50,997 bases of DNA from Lentzea kentuckyensis (GTDB lineage Bacteria > Actinomycetota > Actinomycetes > Mycobacteriales > Pseudonocardiaceae): positions 1-50,997 of the forward strand of contig NZ_MUYM01000077.1 of the NCBI RefSeq assembly GCF_002150765.1. The letters run 5' to 3'. The notes beneath the pieces are model-generated. The model saw only the letters and a list, made by a program, of their open reading frames with translations, was not told the DNA's origin and made no database searches. Position numbers and translations under genes: made by a program. Shown here piece by piece: positions 15,418 through 23,619 of the stretch; the first letter of the stretch is position 1; each line of letters opens with the position of its first letter.

Positions 15418-16842
15418 TCACACGTCGTAGTAGAGCGCGAACTCGTAGGGGTTCGGGCGCAGACGCAGCGGGTCGATCTCCTGCTCACGCTTGTACGAGA
15501 TCCAGGTGTCGATCACGTCCGGGGTGAACACGCCGCCCTCGAGCAGGAACTCGTGGTCGGCCTCCAGGTTGTCCAGCACCGCGTCGAGGGTGGCCGGGAC
15601 CTGCTTGACGTCGCGGGCCTCCTCGGGCGGGAGCTCGTAGAGGTCCTTGTCGATCGGGGCCGGCGGCTCGATCTTGTTCTTCACGCCGTCGAGGCCGGCC
15701 ATGACCATCGCCGAGAAGGCGAGGTACGGGTTGCCGGACGAGTCGGGGCAGCGGAACTCGATGCGCTTGGCCTTCGGGTTGTTGCCCGTGATCGGGATGC
15801 GGACGCACGCCGAGCGGTTGCGCTGGGAGTAGACCAGCGAGACCGGGGCCTCGTAGCCGGGGACCAGGCGGTGGTAGGAGTTCACCGTCGGGTTGGTGAA
15901 GGCCAGCAGCGACGGCGCGTGGTGCAGGATGCCGCCGATGTAGTGGCGGGCGGTGTCGGACAGGCCCGCGTAGCCGCTCTCGTCGTGGAACAGCGGCGCG
16001 CCGTCCTTCCACAGCGACTGGTGGGTGTGCATGCCCGAGCCGTTGTCGCCGAAGAGGGGCTTCGGCATGAAGGTGACGGTCTTGCCGGCCTGCCACGCGG
16101 TGTTCTTGATGATGTACTTGAACAGCATCAGGTCGTCCGCGGCGTGCAGCAGCGTGTTGAAGCGGTAGTTGATCTCCGCCTGGCCCGCGGTGCCGACCTC
16201 GTGGTGGGCGCGCTCGACCGCGAAGCCGTTCGCCTCCATGTTGAGGACCATCTTGTCGCGGAGGTCCGCGTAGTGGTCGGTCGGCGTGACGGGGAAGTAG
16301 CCGCCCTTGTACTTCACCTTGTAGCCGAGGTTGCCGCCCTCTTCTTCGCGGCCCGTGTTCCACCAGCCCGACTCGGAGTCGATCTTGTGGAACGACCCGT
16401 TCGCGGTGGTGTCGAACTGGATCGAGTCGAAGATGTAGAACTCGGCCTCGGCACCGAAGTACGCGGTGTCGGCGATGCCCGAGTCGGTGATGTACTGCTC
16501 GGCCTTGCGCGCGATGTTGCGCGGGTCGCGGCTGTACGCCTCACGCGTGAACGGGTCGTGCACGAAGAAGTTGACGATCAGCGTCTTCTCGATGCGGAAC
16601 GGGTCGAGACGCGCGGTGTACAGGTCGGGCAGCAGCAGCATGTCCGACTCGTGGATGGACTGGAAGCCGCGCACGGAGGAGCCGTCGAAGGCGAGACCCT
16701 CTTCGATCGCGTCGGCGTCGAACGCCTTCGCCGGCAGCGTGAAGTGCTGCATCACGCCGGGCAGGTCGCTGAACCGCACGTCGACGAACTTGACGCCCTC
16801 GTCGGAGATGAACTTCAGCACCTCGTCGGAATTTTTGAACAC
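15418..16842 (-). CDS. glnA: Glutamine synthetase type I
   Basis: This 474-residue enzyme makes glutamine from glutamate, ammonia and ATP. It shows the GSI pattern from FVDVRFSDLPGVMQHF through FDGSSVRGFQ, GAEAEFYIFD, NFHxx-type GDNGSGMHTHQSLW, NRSACVRIPI and RIEFRCPDSSGNPYLAFSAM. The tyrosine of KDLYELPPEE (about Tyr402) is the expected AMP-attachment site, which makes it a target of GlnE, also in this window. The GTG at 16842 was chosen because VFKNSDEVLKF matches the usual GlnA start and AAGGAG lies about 9 nt upstream. It is divergent from the RDD gene. Confidence 0.97.
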   Translation of the reverse strand: MFKNSDEVLKFISDEGVKFVDVRFSDLPGVMQHFTLPAKAFDADAIEEGLAFDGSSVRGFQSIHESDMLLLPDLYTARLDPFRIEKTLIVNFFVHDPFTREAYSRDPRNIARKAEQYITDSGIADTAYFGAEAEFYIFDSIQFDTTANGSFHKIDSESGWWNTGREEEGGNLGYKVKYKGGYFPVTPTDHYADLRDKMVLNMEANGFAVERAHHEVGTAGQAEINYRFNTLLHAADDLMLFKYIIKNTAWQAGKTVTFMPKPLFGDNGSGMHTHQSLWKDGAPLFHDESGYAGLSDTARHYIGGILHHAPSLLAFTNPTVNSYHRLVPGYEAPVSLVYSQRNRSACVRIPITGNNPKAKRIEFRCPDSSGNPYLAFSAMVMAGLDGVKNKIEPPAPIDKDLYELPPEEARDVKQVPATLDAVLDNLEADHEFLLEGGVFTPDVIDTWISYKREQEIDPLRLRPNPYEFALYYDV

Positions 16843-17011
16843 CCTCGTCGACTCCTTGACTATGGACAACGGCTGGTCATCGCGAGCGACCGTATGTCGG
16901 TGGTGTTGCCCGTCCGTCACTCGGATGTTTCGCCAGTGTTAACGGGGTGGTCCGAGGAGGCAAGACGACCTGCCGGTCCTCACCCGTTGAGCACGGCTTT
17001 ACTCTGGTGGG

Positions 17012-17485
17012 GTGAGCAAGTGGACCGGTTCGTGGCTGTCAGGACCCGACTCCGTGCTCGAACCGGGCGAGGGTTCGAACGACGGCACGCAACAGCGCTG
17101 GCGTGGTGAGCGCCACGGCTTCCCCGAGACGGGGCCGGGCTCCATCGCCTCGATCGGCCGGCGCACGTTCGCCATCCTGGCCGACTTCCTGCTCGCGGCG
17201 GGCGTCGCCGCGCTGTTCACGCGGCCGGACCTGCCGAAGAACTGGAGCCTGCTGGCCTGGTTCGTCATCACCGTGATCGCCGTCGCGTTCTTCGGGTTCA
17301 CGCCGGGGCACGCGCTGTTCGGGCTGCGGGTCGCGCGCATCGACGGCAAGGCGTTCGTGCACCTGCCCCGCGCGCTGCTGCGCACGATCCTGATCTTTCC
17401 GCTGATCCCGGCGCTGGTCTGGGACTCCGACGGCCGCTGCCTGCACGACAAGGCCGCCGGGACCGTCGTCATCAAGGTTCGCTAG
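17012..17485 (+). CDS. RDD-family membrane protein
   Basis: The 157-residue protein has an RDD domain: GSIASIGRRTFAILADFLLAAGVAALF at the first helix, then FTPGHALFGLRVARIDG and LLRTILIFPLIPALVWDSDGRCLHDKAAGTVVIKV. It has about three membrane helices after a roughly 45-residue hydrophilic N-terminus. RDD proteins are small integral membrane proteins of mostly unknown transport role. In actinobacteria this one lies between glnA and the DUF4191 gene, as in the mycobacterial glnA1 locus. The start codon is GTG. Confidence 0.88.
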   Translation: MSKWTGSWLSGPDSVLEPGEGSNDGTQQRWRGERHGFPETGPGSIASIGRRTFAILADFLLAAGVAALFTRPDLPKNWSLLAWFVITVIAVAFFGFTPGHALFGLRVARIDGKAFVHLPRALLRTILIFPLIPALVWDSDGRCLHDKAAGTVVIKVR

Positions 17486-17490
17486 AAACC

Positions 17491-17548
17491 CCTGAACACG
17501 AAGAGGCCCGCCGCACATCTCGTGCGGCGGGCCTCTTCACGTTCAGGG
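17491..17548. terminator. Bidirectional terminator between RDD and DUF4191 genes
   Basis: GAAGAGGCCCGCCGCAC (17500-17516) pairs perfectly with 17522-17538, and the flanking CTGAAC/GTTCAG extends the stem. It lies between convergent genes. Confidence 0.85.
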
Positions 17549-17556
17549 GCGGTGCG

Positions 17557-18288
17557 TCACCCGCGACGGCGCAGCGTGCGCTGGACGTTGCGCATCTTGG
17601 CGCCCGCCGGCATCGGGCCCTTGGGCAGTGCGGCGCCGCGGCTGGCCAGCGCGGAGAGGCGGGTCTCGAGCGTGTCGACCTGGGCGGCCGTGATGTTGCG
17701 CGGCAGCTTCATCAGCGTCGACTGCAGCTTCTTGAGCGGGACCTGCCCCTCTTCGGTGCCGATGATGAAGTCGTAGATCGGCGTCTCGCCGATGACGCGC
17801 GAGATGCGCTTCTTCTCCTGCGCGAGCAGCGGCTTCACCCGGTGCGGGGAGCCCTCGGCGACCAGGACCACGCCCGGACGGCCGAGCACGCGGTGCACGG
17901 CGTCGAGCTGCGTGGTGCCCGCGACGGCGGGGGTCACCCGCCAGCGGCCGCGCAGGTTCTCCAGCGCCCAGGCGCCGGCGCCCGGCTGGCCGTCGGCCTT
18001 GCGGAAGACGTTGCTCTGCACGCGGCGGCCGAAGATGATCACGGCCAGCAGCGCGCCGATCGCGACGCCCAGCGGCACGAACATCCAGACCGCGTTGAAG
18101 ACCAGGCCCAGGACCACGGCGATCGCCGTGACACCGAGGACAGCCCCCAGCATCAGCGGAATCAGCGCCTTGTCCTCGCGGCGCTGCATCTTGAACGCCT
18201 CGAAGATCTGCTTGCGCCGTTCGCGGGATGCCGCGCGGCGAGCCTTCGCCGCTTCCTTGGCAGCCGCCTTGTCCTGCTTACCAGCCAT
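17557..18288 (-). CDS. DUF4191 domain membrane protein
   Basis: The product (about 243 residues) starts with a very basic Lys/Ala/Arg-rich helix (AGKQDKAAAKEAAKARRAASRERRKQ), followed by two adjacent membrane helices (about 45-90). A cytoplasmic region then carries RGRWRVTPAVAGTTQLDAVHRVLGRPGVVLVAEG. This is the DUF4191 layout, conserved across actinobacteria beside glnA, lipA and lipB. The function is unknown. An upstream in-frame GTG at 18294 would add two residues. It is divergent from uvrD2. Confidence 0.88.
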   Translation of the reverse strand: MAGKQDKAAAKEAAKARRAASRERRKQIFEAFKMQRREDKALIPLMLGAVLGVTAIAVVLGLVFNAVWMFVPLGVAIGALLAVIIFGRRVQSNVFRKADGQPGAGAWALENLRGRWRVTPAVAGTTQLDAVHRVLGRPGVVLVAEGSPHRVKPLLAQEKKRISRVIGETPIYDFIIGTEEGQVPLKKLQSTLMKLPRNITAAQVDTLETRLSALASRGAALPKGPMPAGAKMRNVQRTLRRRG

Positions 18289-18350
18289 GCTCACCAGGAT
18301 ACGGCGCGGTGGTATCGGTCTCGCATCGGCCGTCTGCGAGACTGCCGGGC

Positions 18351-20420
18351 ATGGAGGCGTTGCTGGAGGGTCTTGATCCGGAACAGCGCGCAGCGGTCGA
18401 GGCGCCGCGCGGCCCGGTGTGCGTGCTCGCGGGCGCCGGTACCGGAAAAACGCGCACCATCACGCACCGCATCGCCTACCTGTGCCAACGCGGTCACGTC
18501 GCTCCGTCGCAGGTCCTCGCCGTCACGTTCACCAAGCGCGCTGCGGGGGAGATGCGCACCCGTTTGCGCTCTCTCGATGTGCACGGCGCACAGGCCGTGA
18601 CGTTCCACGCCGCCGCCTCACGCCAGCTGCGCTACTTCTGGCCACGCGTCATCGGCGGTCCGCGCTGGGAACTGGTCGACCAGAAGATCCGCGTCGTCGC
18701 CCGCGCCGCGACCCGGCTGGGGCTGCCGACCGAACCCGACGCGCTGCGCGATCTCACCAGCGAGATCGAGTGGGCGAAGGCGTCGCTGCTCACGCCGGAG
18801 GACTACCCGGTCGCCGCCGCGCGCGCCGCACGGGACATCCCGGCGCCCGCCGACCAGATCATGAAGCTCTACACGACCTACGAGCAGCTCAAGAACGAGG
18901 CGCAGCTGCTCGACTTCGACGACCTGCTGCTCTACACGGCCGGGGCGCTGGAGGACAACGCGGAGGTCGCGCAGGAGTTCCGCGACCGCTACCGCTGCTT
19001 CGTGGTCGACGAGTACCAGGACGTGACGCCGCTGCAGCAGCGCGTGCTCGACTCGTGGCTCGGCGGCCGCGACGACCTGACCGTGGTCGGTGACGCGAAC
19101 CAGACCATCTACTCGTTCGCCGGCGCCTCGCCGCAGCCGCTGCTCAACTTCCCGCGGCGGTTCCCCGAGGCGGTCGTCGTGCGGCTGGAGCGGGACTACC
19201 GGTCGACGCCCCAGGTCGTGGCGCTGGCCAACGACGTCATCAAGTGGGCGCGCGGACGCCCCGCCGGCTCGCGGCTGCAGCTCATCGGGCAGCGGCCGGA
19301 AGGCCCACTGCCGCGGTTCCACGAGTTCGACGACGAACCGGCCGAGGCGGACTCGGTCGCGCGGCGCATCAAGACGTTGCTCGACGAAGGCGTCGCGGCT
19401 TCCGAGATCGCGATCCTCTACCGCGTGAACGCGCAGTCAGAGGTGTACGAGCAGGCGCTCGCATCGCTCGGCATCCCGTACTTGGTGCGTGGAGGCGAGC
19501 GGTTCTTCGAACGCGCCGAGGTGCGCCAGGCGATGATCGCGTTGCGCACGGCCGGCGAGGTGGACGGGAGCCTGCCCGAGGTCGTCCGTTCGGTGCTGGG
19601 CCGGGTCGGGCTGACCGACGAACCGCCGACCGGTGGCTCCGCCCGTGAGCGCTGGGAGTCGTTGCTCGCCCTGGTCGAGCTCGCCGAGGAGTTCGCCGTC
19701 TCGTCGCCGGAAGCCGACCTGCCGCGGTTCTGCGCGGAGCTCGACATGCGTGCCGAGGCGCAGCACCCGCCGACCGTCGAGGGCGTGACGCTGGCGTCGC
19801 TGCACGCGTCGAAGGGCCTGGAGTGGGACGCCGTGTTCCTCGTCGGGCTGGTCGAGGGCACGATGCCGATCCAGTACGCCGACGGCGACGAGGCGAAGAT
19901 CGAAGAAGAACGCCGCCTTCTATATGTAGGCGTGACGCGCGCGCGTGTACACCTCTGGCTGTCGTGGGCGTTGGCGCGCGCGGCCGGTGGCCGCAAGTAC
20001 CGCCGCCGCTCGCGCTTCCTCTACAACCTCGTGCCCGAGAACCACCCGGCCGCACGGGTATCTGGCGGCGCGCAGCGACCTCCTCTGATGAAGAAGGAGA
20101 AACCGACCTGCCGGGTCTGCACGTCGCCGCTGGTCGACGCGCAAGCCGTCAAGCTCGGTCGTTGCAGGTCCTGCCCGTCCGATGTGGACGAGGAGTTGCT
20201 CGAGTCGTTGCGCCAGTGGCGTGCGGGGCGGGCGCGGGAGCTGAAGGTGCCCGCGTACGTGGTCTTCACCGACGCCACGCTGATGGCGATCGCGGAGCAG
20301 CGACCCACGGATTCGGCCGGACTTGTGGCGATCTCGGGCATCGGCGCCTCCAAGCTTGATAAGTTCGGCGACGACGTGTTGGGCCTGGTCCGAGCCGGTG
20401 TCGGGTACTCCGCCACCTGA
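18351..20420 (+). CDS. uvrD2: ATP-dependent DNA helicase UvrD2
   Basis: This 689-residue SF1A helicase has Walker A GAGTGKT (residues 28-34), DEYQD in motif II, GDANQTIYSFAGA in motif III, and LHASKGLEWDAVF and YVGVTRARVHL in motifs V/VI. The C-terminus carries a four-cysteine zinc motif (CRVC...CRSC) and an HRDC domain (LKVPAYVVFTDATLMAIAEQRP). Zinc motif plus HRDC defines mycobacterial UvrD2, which unwinds DNA 3'-5' in repair. The ATG at 18351 starts directly at the helicase domain. whiB7 follows, as in Mycobacterium. Confidence 0.95.
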   Translation: MEALLEGLDPEQRAAVEAPRGPVCVLAGAGTGKTRTITHRIAYLCQRGHVAPSQVLAVTFTKRAAGEMRTRLRSLDVHGAQAVTFHAAASRQLRYFWPRVIGGPRWELVDQKIRVVARAATRLGLPTEPDALRDLTSEIEWAKASLLTPEDYPVAAARAARDIPAPADQIMKLYTTYEQLKNEAQLLDFDDLLLYTAGALEDNAEVAQEFRDRYRCFVVDEYQDVTPLQQRVLDSWLGGRDDLTVVGDANQTIYSFAGASPQPLLNFPRRFPEAVVVRLERDYRSTPQVVALANDVIKWARGRPAGSRLQLIGQRPEGPLPRFHEFDDEPAEADSVARRIKTLLDEGVAASEIAILYRVNAQSEVYEQALASLGIPYLVRGGERFFERAEVRQAMIALRTAGEVDGSLPEVVRSVLGRVGLTDEPPTGGSARERWESLLALVELAEEFAVSSPEADLPRFCAELDMRAEAQHPPTVEGVTLASLHASKGLEWDAVFLVGLVEGTMPIQYADGDEAKIEEERRLLYVGVTRARVHLWLSWALARAAGGRKYRRRSRFLYNLVPENHPAARVSGGAQRPPLMKKEKPTCRVCTSPLVDAQAVKLGRCRSCPSDVDEELLESLRQWRAGRARELKVPAYVVFTDATLMAIAEQRPTDSAGLVAISGIGASKLDKFGDDVLGLVRAGVGYSAT

Positions 20421-20429
20421 TCGGAACAA

Positions 20430-20474
20430 GTTTCGTTAAATAGGTTGCGAGCCCGTGGGACGGGGTCATAACCT
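20430..20474 (+). promoter_or_regulatory. Probable whiB7 promoter with AT-rich WhiB7-type box
   Basis: An AT-rich stretch (GTTTCGTTAAATAG, 20430-20443) lies directly upstream of a -35-like TTGCGA (20445-20450) and, 18 nt on, a -10-like TAACCT (20469-20474). WhiB7-responsive promoters are known to have an AT-rich segment just upstream of the -35 element that the WhiB7 AT-hook contacts, so autoregulation is plausible. Confidence 0.6.
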
Positions 20475-20562
20475 GCTCATGCCGGGTCCGGAGGACCCGT
20501 CTGGGGAAGAAGAACTACTACTAGCTCTCGACAGCAGAGCTCTCTTGGAGGAGGTGGCAGTT

Positions 20563-20820
20563 GTGAAGCTCATCAACACTTCGCGCTCGCTCGGCCTCCC
20601 CGTGTCCGAGGGTCTTTGCGCGTCCGCAGCCGCCCAGGCGATGTGGCACAAGTCTGCCCTCAAGCCAGTGGCACTGCTGGGTCGCGAGCGCGGCACCGCT
20701 CTGCGCGGCACCGAACTGGGCAGCGAGCAGCCGATCGTGCTGCCGGTCATCGATGCCGTCCACAACTACACGAATGCGCTGTCCGCGCATCAAGTGAGAA
20801 GGCTCCTGCCGACCCCATAG
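20563..20820 (+). CDS. Leader ORF upstream of whiB7
   Basis: The 85-residue reading frame starts at GTG 20563, 8 nt after a strong GGAGGAGG (20547-20554). Its sequence (VKLINTSRSLGLPVSEGLCASAAAQAMWHKS..., ending HQVRRLLPTP) matches no family I know. It lies wholly inside the roughly 440-nt whiB7 leader and ends 24 nt before an 18-bp intrinsic terminator. In mycobacteria and Streptomyces, translation of a leader ORF controls whiB7/wblC readthrough, so this ORF probably has that role; it could instead be an independent small protein. An in-frame ATG at 20479 also exists. Confidence 0.55.
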   Translation: MKLINTSRSLGLPVSEGLCASAAAQAMWHKSALKPVALLGRERGTALRGTELGSEQPIVLPVIDAVHNYTNALSAHQVRRLLPTP

Positions 20821-20844
20821 AGGGGGTCGAAGGACCACCAGGCT

Positions 20845-20890
20845 CACGAAAGCCGCGGACTCGCACAGAGTCCGCGGCTTTCGTGTTTTT
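20845..20890 (+). terminator. Attenuator/terminator in the whiB7 leader
   Basis: CACGAAAGCCGCGGACTC (20845-20862) pairs perfectly over 18 bp with 20868-20885 and is followed by TTTTT, a classic intrinsic terminator. It sits 30 nt before the whiB7 start, so leader transcripts should stop here unless the hairpin is prevented from forming. Confidence 0.85.
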
Positions 20891-20919
20891 GCAGTACCCC
20901 ACACAAGGAGAAAACCCTG

Positions 20920-21243
20920 ATGTTGACCGCGACTGTCCCGCTTACCGGCGAGACACTTCCGGACCTCGCGGACGGGCTTGACCTGCCCTGCCGCACCCAC
21001 AACCCCGACCTCTGGTTCGCGGACGTTCCGGCTGACCTCGAGAAGGCCAAGTCCTTCTGCGGGACCTGCCCGGTTCTGGCGGAGTGCCTCGCCGGCGCGA
21101 TCGCCCGTCACGAGCCGTGGGGTGTCTGGGGTGGAGAGATCTTCGAGCGCGGTGTCGTGATCGCGCGGAAGCGGCCCCGTGGCCGTCCGCGCAAGGACGC
21201 GGCAGCAGTCGTCACCGCTGACAAGACGGAGGCGGCAGCGTGA
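20920..21243 (+). CDS. whiB7: Redox-responsive transcriptional activator WhiB7
   Basis: This 107-residue protein has the four WhiB iron-sulfur cysteines (C of LPCRTHNPDLWF, then SFCGTCPVLAECLAGA, a C-x2-C-x5-C), the turn GVWGGEIF, and a C-terminal AT-hook RKRPRGRPRKD. The AT-hook identifies WhiB7 among Wbl proteins. It binds the primary sigma factor and activates intrinsic antibiotic resistance genes (efflux, ribosome modification) after translation stress. AAGGAG (20905-20910) lies 9 nt upstream. It is probably controlled by the promoter at 20430 and the leader attenuator. The next small gene overlaps its stop by 4 nt. Confidence 0.96.
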   Translation: MLTATVPLTGETLPDLADGLDLPCRTHNPDLWFADVPADLEKAKSFCGTCPVLAECLAGAIARHEPWGVWGGEIFERGVVIARKRPRGRPRKDAAAVVTADKTEAAA

Positions 21244-21452
21244 ACACCGTGACCAGCAACAGCGCGTTCCCCACCTACCTGAACGAGGGCCTGACTCCCA
21301 TGTCTCTGAATGAAGAACTTGTGCGAATACGAATACAAGAAGCCCAGAGGTTCGCGGAAGAGCAACGCCTGGCGAACCGCCTCGCGGCAGCGCAACGTTG
21401 GCGCAGGTTGTCGCGATGGGCGGGACGCAGAGCGGCTCGCTTCGACCTCTGA
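21240..21452 (+). CDS. Small basic helical protein coupled to whiB7
   Basis: This 70-residue protein starts at a GTGA overlap with whiB7. The C-terminal two thirds (SLNEELVRIRIQEAQRFAEEQRLANRLAAAQRWRRLSRWAGRRAARF) is predicted to be a long, strongly basic amphipathic helix. An alternative start is ATG 21300. Short basic proteins of this kind follow other genes in actinobacteria, but no function is known to me. Coupling to whiB7 means it is made under the same antibiotic stress. Confidence 0.6.
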   Translation: MNTVTSNSAFPTYLNEGLTPMSLNEELVRIRIQEAQRFAEEQRLANRLAAAQRWRRLSRWAGRRAARFDL

Positions 21453-21463
21453 CAGTCTCGAGC

Positions 21464-21499
21464 TGAGGCCGTCATCCACGAGAAGGTGGATGGCGGCCT
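21464..21499 (+). terminator. Hairpin ending the whiB7 transcript
   Basis: GAGGCCG-T-CATCCAC pairs with GTGGATG-G-CGGCCTC around a 6-nt loop: a 15-bp stem with one mismatch. It follows the small basic protein gene and would end the whiB7 transcript. Confidence 0.6.
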
Positions 21500-21527
21500 C
21501 GGCCGTTCCTCCGTACCGTTTGCGTTT

Positions 21528-22400
21528 GTGCCGCACCACACCCACGACGGTATCGACTGGTCCGCCCGCCTCCACGCGATGAGGCGCTACGGCTCGCTGC
21601 AGTCCGAGGCGTTGTCCGTGGTCGCCCGCAGACTCGTGTCACTGCTGCCCGACTCACCGGTCGTGATGGACGTCGGCTGCGGTGCCGGCTCCATGAGCGT
21701 CCCGCTGGTCACTGCCCTGCGCGAACACGGCGGCGGCGTACTCGTCCTGGTCGACGCCACACCGGAACTGCTGGACGCGGCCTGCACCGCGGCGCGCGCC
21801 GAGGCGGACGGCGCCGTGTCGATCAAACCCGTGCTGGCCGACCTCGCAGCCGAAGACCCGCTGTCGTTCGCCGGCCCGGTCGAGCTCATCTGGGGCTCCC
21901 GGGTGATCCACCACCTCCCTGACCAGCTGCGCGGTGTCCGTCGCCTGGTGTCGGCGCTCGCTCCCGGCGGCTGGCTGGCCCTGGCAGAAGGCGGATTGGA
22001 GACGCGGTTCCTGCCCTGGGACCTCGGCGTCGGCGAGCCCGGCCTGCAGGACCGCATGGCAGCGGCCCGCGCCGACTGGTTCGTGTCGATGCGCGAGAAG
22101 ATGACCGGCTCCGTCCGCCTGCCGGTTGGCTGGAACGTAGCCCTGGCCGACGCGGGCCTCGGTGAGATCAGCGCCTTCAGCTTCCTGGTCGACCACCCGG
22201 CCCCGGCCAAGCACCTCGTCCGCGAGTGGGCGGTCGACCGCCTGACCTGGCTCGCCGAGATCACCGGGCCATACCTGCACCCCGCCGACCGCGACGCGTT
22301 GCGCCGGCTGCTCAACCCCTCCGACTCCGAGTACGTCGGCGCGCGGGAGGACGTGTTCCTGCTCGAGACGGACACCGTCCACCTGGGACGGCGCCGATGA
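21528..22400 (+). CDS. Class I SAM-dependent methyltransferase
   Basis: The product (about 290 residues) has a Rossmann methyltransferase fold: motif I VVMDVGCGAGSMSVPL, the acidic end of strand 2 in VLVDATPELL, and a post-motif region WGSRVIHHLPDQLRGVRRLVSALAPGGWLALAEGG. The substrate is unknown. The GTG at 21528 is preferred because TACCGT (21514-21519) lies 8 nt upstream, a leaderless pattern; a GTG at 21486 would lie inside the terminator hairpin. The next gene overlaps the stop by 4 nt. Confidence 0.85.
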   Translation: MPHHTHDGIDWSARLHAMRRYGSLQSEALSVVARRLVSLLPDSPVVMDVGCGAGSMSVPLVTALREHGGGVLVLVDATPELLDAACTAARAEADGAVSIKPVLADLAAEDPLSFAGPVELIWGSRVIHHLPDQLRGVRRLVSALAPGGWLALAEGGLETRFLPWDLGVGEPGLQDRMAAARADWFVSMREKMTGSVRLPVGWNVALADAGLGEISAFSFLVDHPAPAKHLVREWAVDRLTWLAEITGPYLHPADRDALRRLLNPSDSEYVGAREDVFLLETDTVHLGRRR

Positions 22401-22588
22401 CGGCTGGGGCGGCGCCGATGGTGGCGTGCCACAGGTGTGGGCGGTCGCGTGCCTCCGTTTCCGACCTGGAGTTCTTGGCCTGGTCTGCTGAGCGGACCGG
22501 TGGGTCGATGCGGTGGTTGTGTCAGGTGTGCTCGAAGACCCATGTTCGGGACATCGAGGGCAAGCTGCCGGACGAGTACTGGCGCTGA
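22397..22588 (+). CDS. Small zinc-ribbon protein
   Basis: This 63-residue protein starts at ATG 22397 within the ATGA overlap with the methyltransferase. It has two knuckles, CHRCG near the N-terminus and CQVCSK about 31 residues later, forming a C-x2-C...C-x2-C zinc ribbon. The end, HVRDIEGKLPDEYWR, is acidic/aromatic. The coupling suggests that it works with the methyltransferase. I know of no characterised relative. Confidence 0.65.
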   Translation: MTAGAAPMVACHRCGRSRASVSDLEFLAWSAERTGGSMRWLCQVCSKTHVRDIEGKLPDEYWR

Positions 22589-23067
22589 CGTTGCAGGTCG
22601 GGGCTCCGGGAGTGCTGAGCTCCTGGCCTGTTGTCGTTGCGATCGGTGCGGGTGGGCCGGCGTGGCTGACTGGCGTGGCTCGGTGGCTGGTTTGGGTGCT
22701 GCGAGGGTCGTGGGTTTGGTCGGGGTGGCTAGTGGTGTGACGCGGAACGTTGCCGCGAGGCGCCCTGCTGAGCGTGGATTACCTCGCCAACGTTCCGGGT
22801 CGCGCCACTAGGTCGACGGGGCGCGTCGACTGTCGGGCTGTTGCGCACCGGGTGGCCGGTGTGGCTCGGCGGTCGGCCGGGCTGTGGGCTTCGGCCAGGT
22901 CGGCGCGAGGTCGTGCGGCCTCATTTGGGCAGCGGGCCTGTCGCCGGGCAGCGGGCCTTCCCACCGGGCCGCGCCTGTCGGGCAGCGAGTTGATCAGCCT
23001 TGGACCGAGTTCTCCCTGAGTGGCGAGTTGGTCAGCCCCGTGGCGAGCCTGCCTGGCGGCGAAGTGC
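22589..23067. other. Gene-poor stretch with a large imperfect hairpin
   Basis: I see no convincing gene in these 479 nt. Several reading frames exist but have low-complexity Arg/Ala/Gly/Ser-rich translations. The stretch is G-rich on the plus strand and holds repeated GGGCAGCGGGCC-like units near 22926-22990 and the inverted repeat at 22729-22811. Confidence 0.5.
22729..22811. repeat. Imperfect 30-bp inverted repeat
   Basis: The left arm at 22729-22760 (CTAGTGGTGTGACGC, then GGAACGTTG) matches the reverse complement of the right arm at 22782-22811 (beginning CTAGTGGCGCGACCC, then GGAACGTTG), with about four mismatches and a 2-nt gap. A 21-nt loop separates the arms. No gene is associated. 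Confidence 0.6.
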
Positions 23068-23610
23068 TCAGGTTGGGTAGAGGTGGCGTAAGGCCTGCCT
23101 GACCAGGGCAGTGCCGCGCCGGCTGCCCCGCTCCAACTCCTCGCGCAGGTCGCCCGGCGAGCTCAGCCGCGCGTCCACCACGGCGTCGAGGATCGCCACG
23201 ACCGCGCGAGGATTTGGCTCTCGGCGGGCCAGGTCCAGGCAGGCCCTGGCCGGAGAAGCGAGTCTCAGGCCGTCGCGGGCCACCACGTCCGGGGGGCGGG
23301 TCGTGCGTTCCAGGAGAATCCACGGGTGGGCTCTTCGCATGTTCTTTCCGGCGAGTACGTGAATGTGCCGGGGGACCGGAAGCGCCGCGCCTTGCCGGAC
23401 CAGTGCGTCCGCTCCGGTGATCACCGATTCAGGGCCGGCGAAGGAGAGGACGGCGCGCAGCCGGTCCAGGCGGGTCGGTGGTGACGGCTTTTGCAGAACA
23501 ACGCCGGGAAGTACTCGTTGCCAGGGGCCGGAAGGCGCGCAGCAGCGCTGGATCTCCCGGGAAGACAGGCCGGATTCGAGCAGGTCAGCGGTGGTTGCGA
23601 GGTGTGCCAT
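23068..23610 (-). CDS. AbiEi-like antitoxin/regulator-type protein, short form
   Basis: This 180-residue protein opens with a helix-turn-helix-like segment (HLATTADLLESGLSSREIQRCC) as in the AbiEi antitoxin domain family. It continues with the typical LDRLRAVLSFAGPESVITGADALVRQGAALPVPRHIHVL and RTTRPPDVVARDGLRLASPARACLDLARR. Many actinobacterial relatives carry a C-terminal DUF559 nuclease-like domain; here the protein stops soon after GTALVRQALRHLYPT, so it is either a naturally short form or truncated. ATG 23610 is preferred over an in-frame TTG at 23634. No toxin gene is adjacent. Inverted repeats lie just upstream. Confidence 0.65.
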   Translation of the reverse strand: MAHLATTADLLESGLSSREIQRCCAPSGPWQRVLPGVVLQKPSPPTRLDRLRAVLSFAGPESVITGADALVRQGAALPVPRHIHVLAGKNMRRAHPWILLERTTRPPDVVARDGLRLASPARACLDLARREPNPRAVVAILDAVVDARLSSPGDLREELERGSRRGTALVRQALRHLYPT

Positions 23611-23619
23611 GTGGGATAT

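Noticed and set aside
15553..17109. 518-codon open frame on the plus strand
   Set aside because: It is antisense to glnA; the Val/Arg/Glu-rich translation lacks homology while glnA is certain.
22750..23019. 89-codon frame in the gene-poor stretch
   Set aside because: Low-complexity Arg/Ala/Gly/Ser composition, no ribosome binding site, and its start lies inside the inverted repeat.
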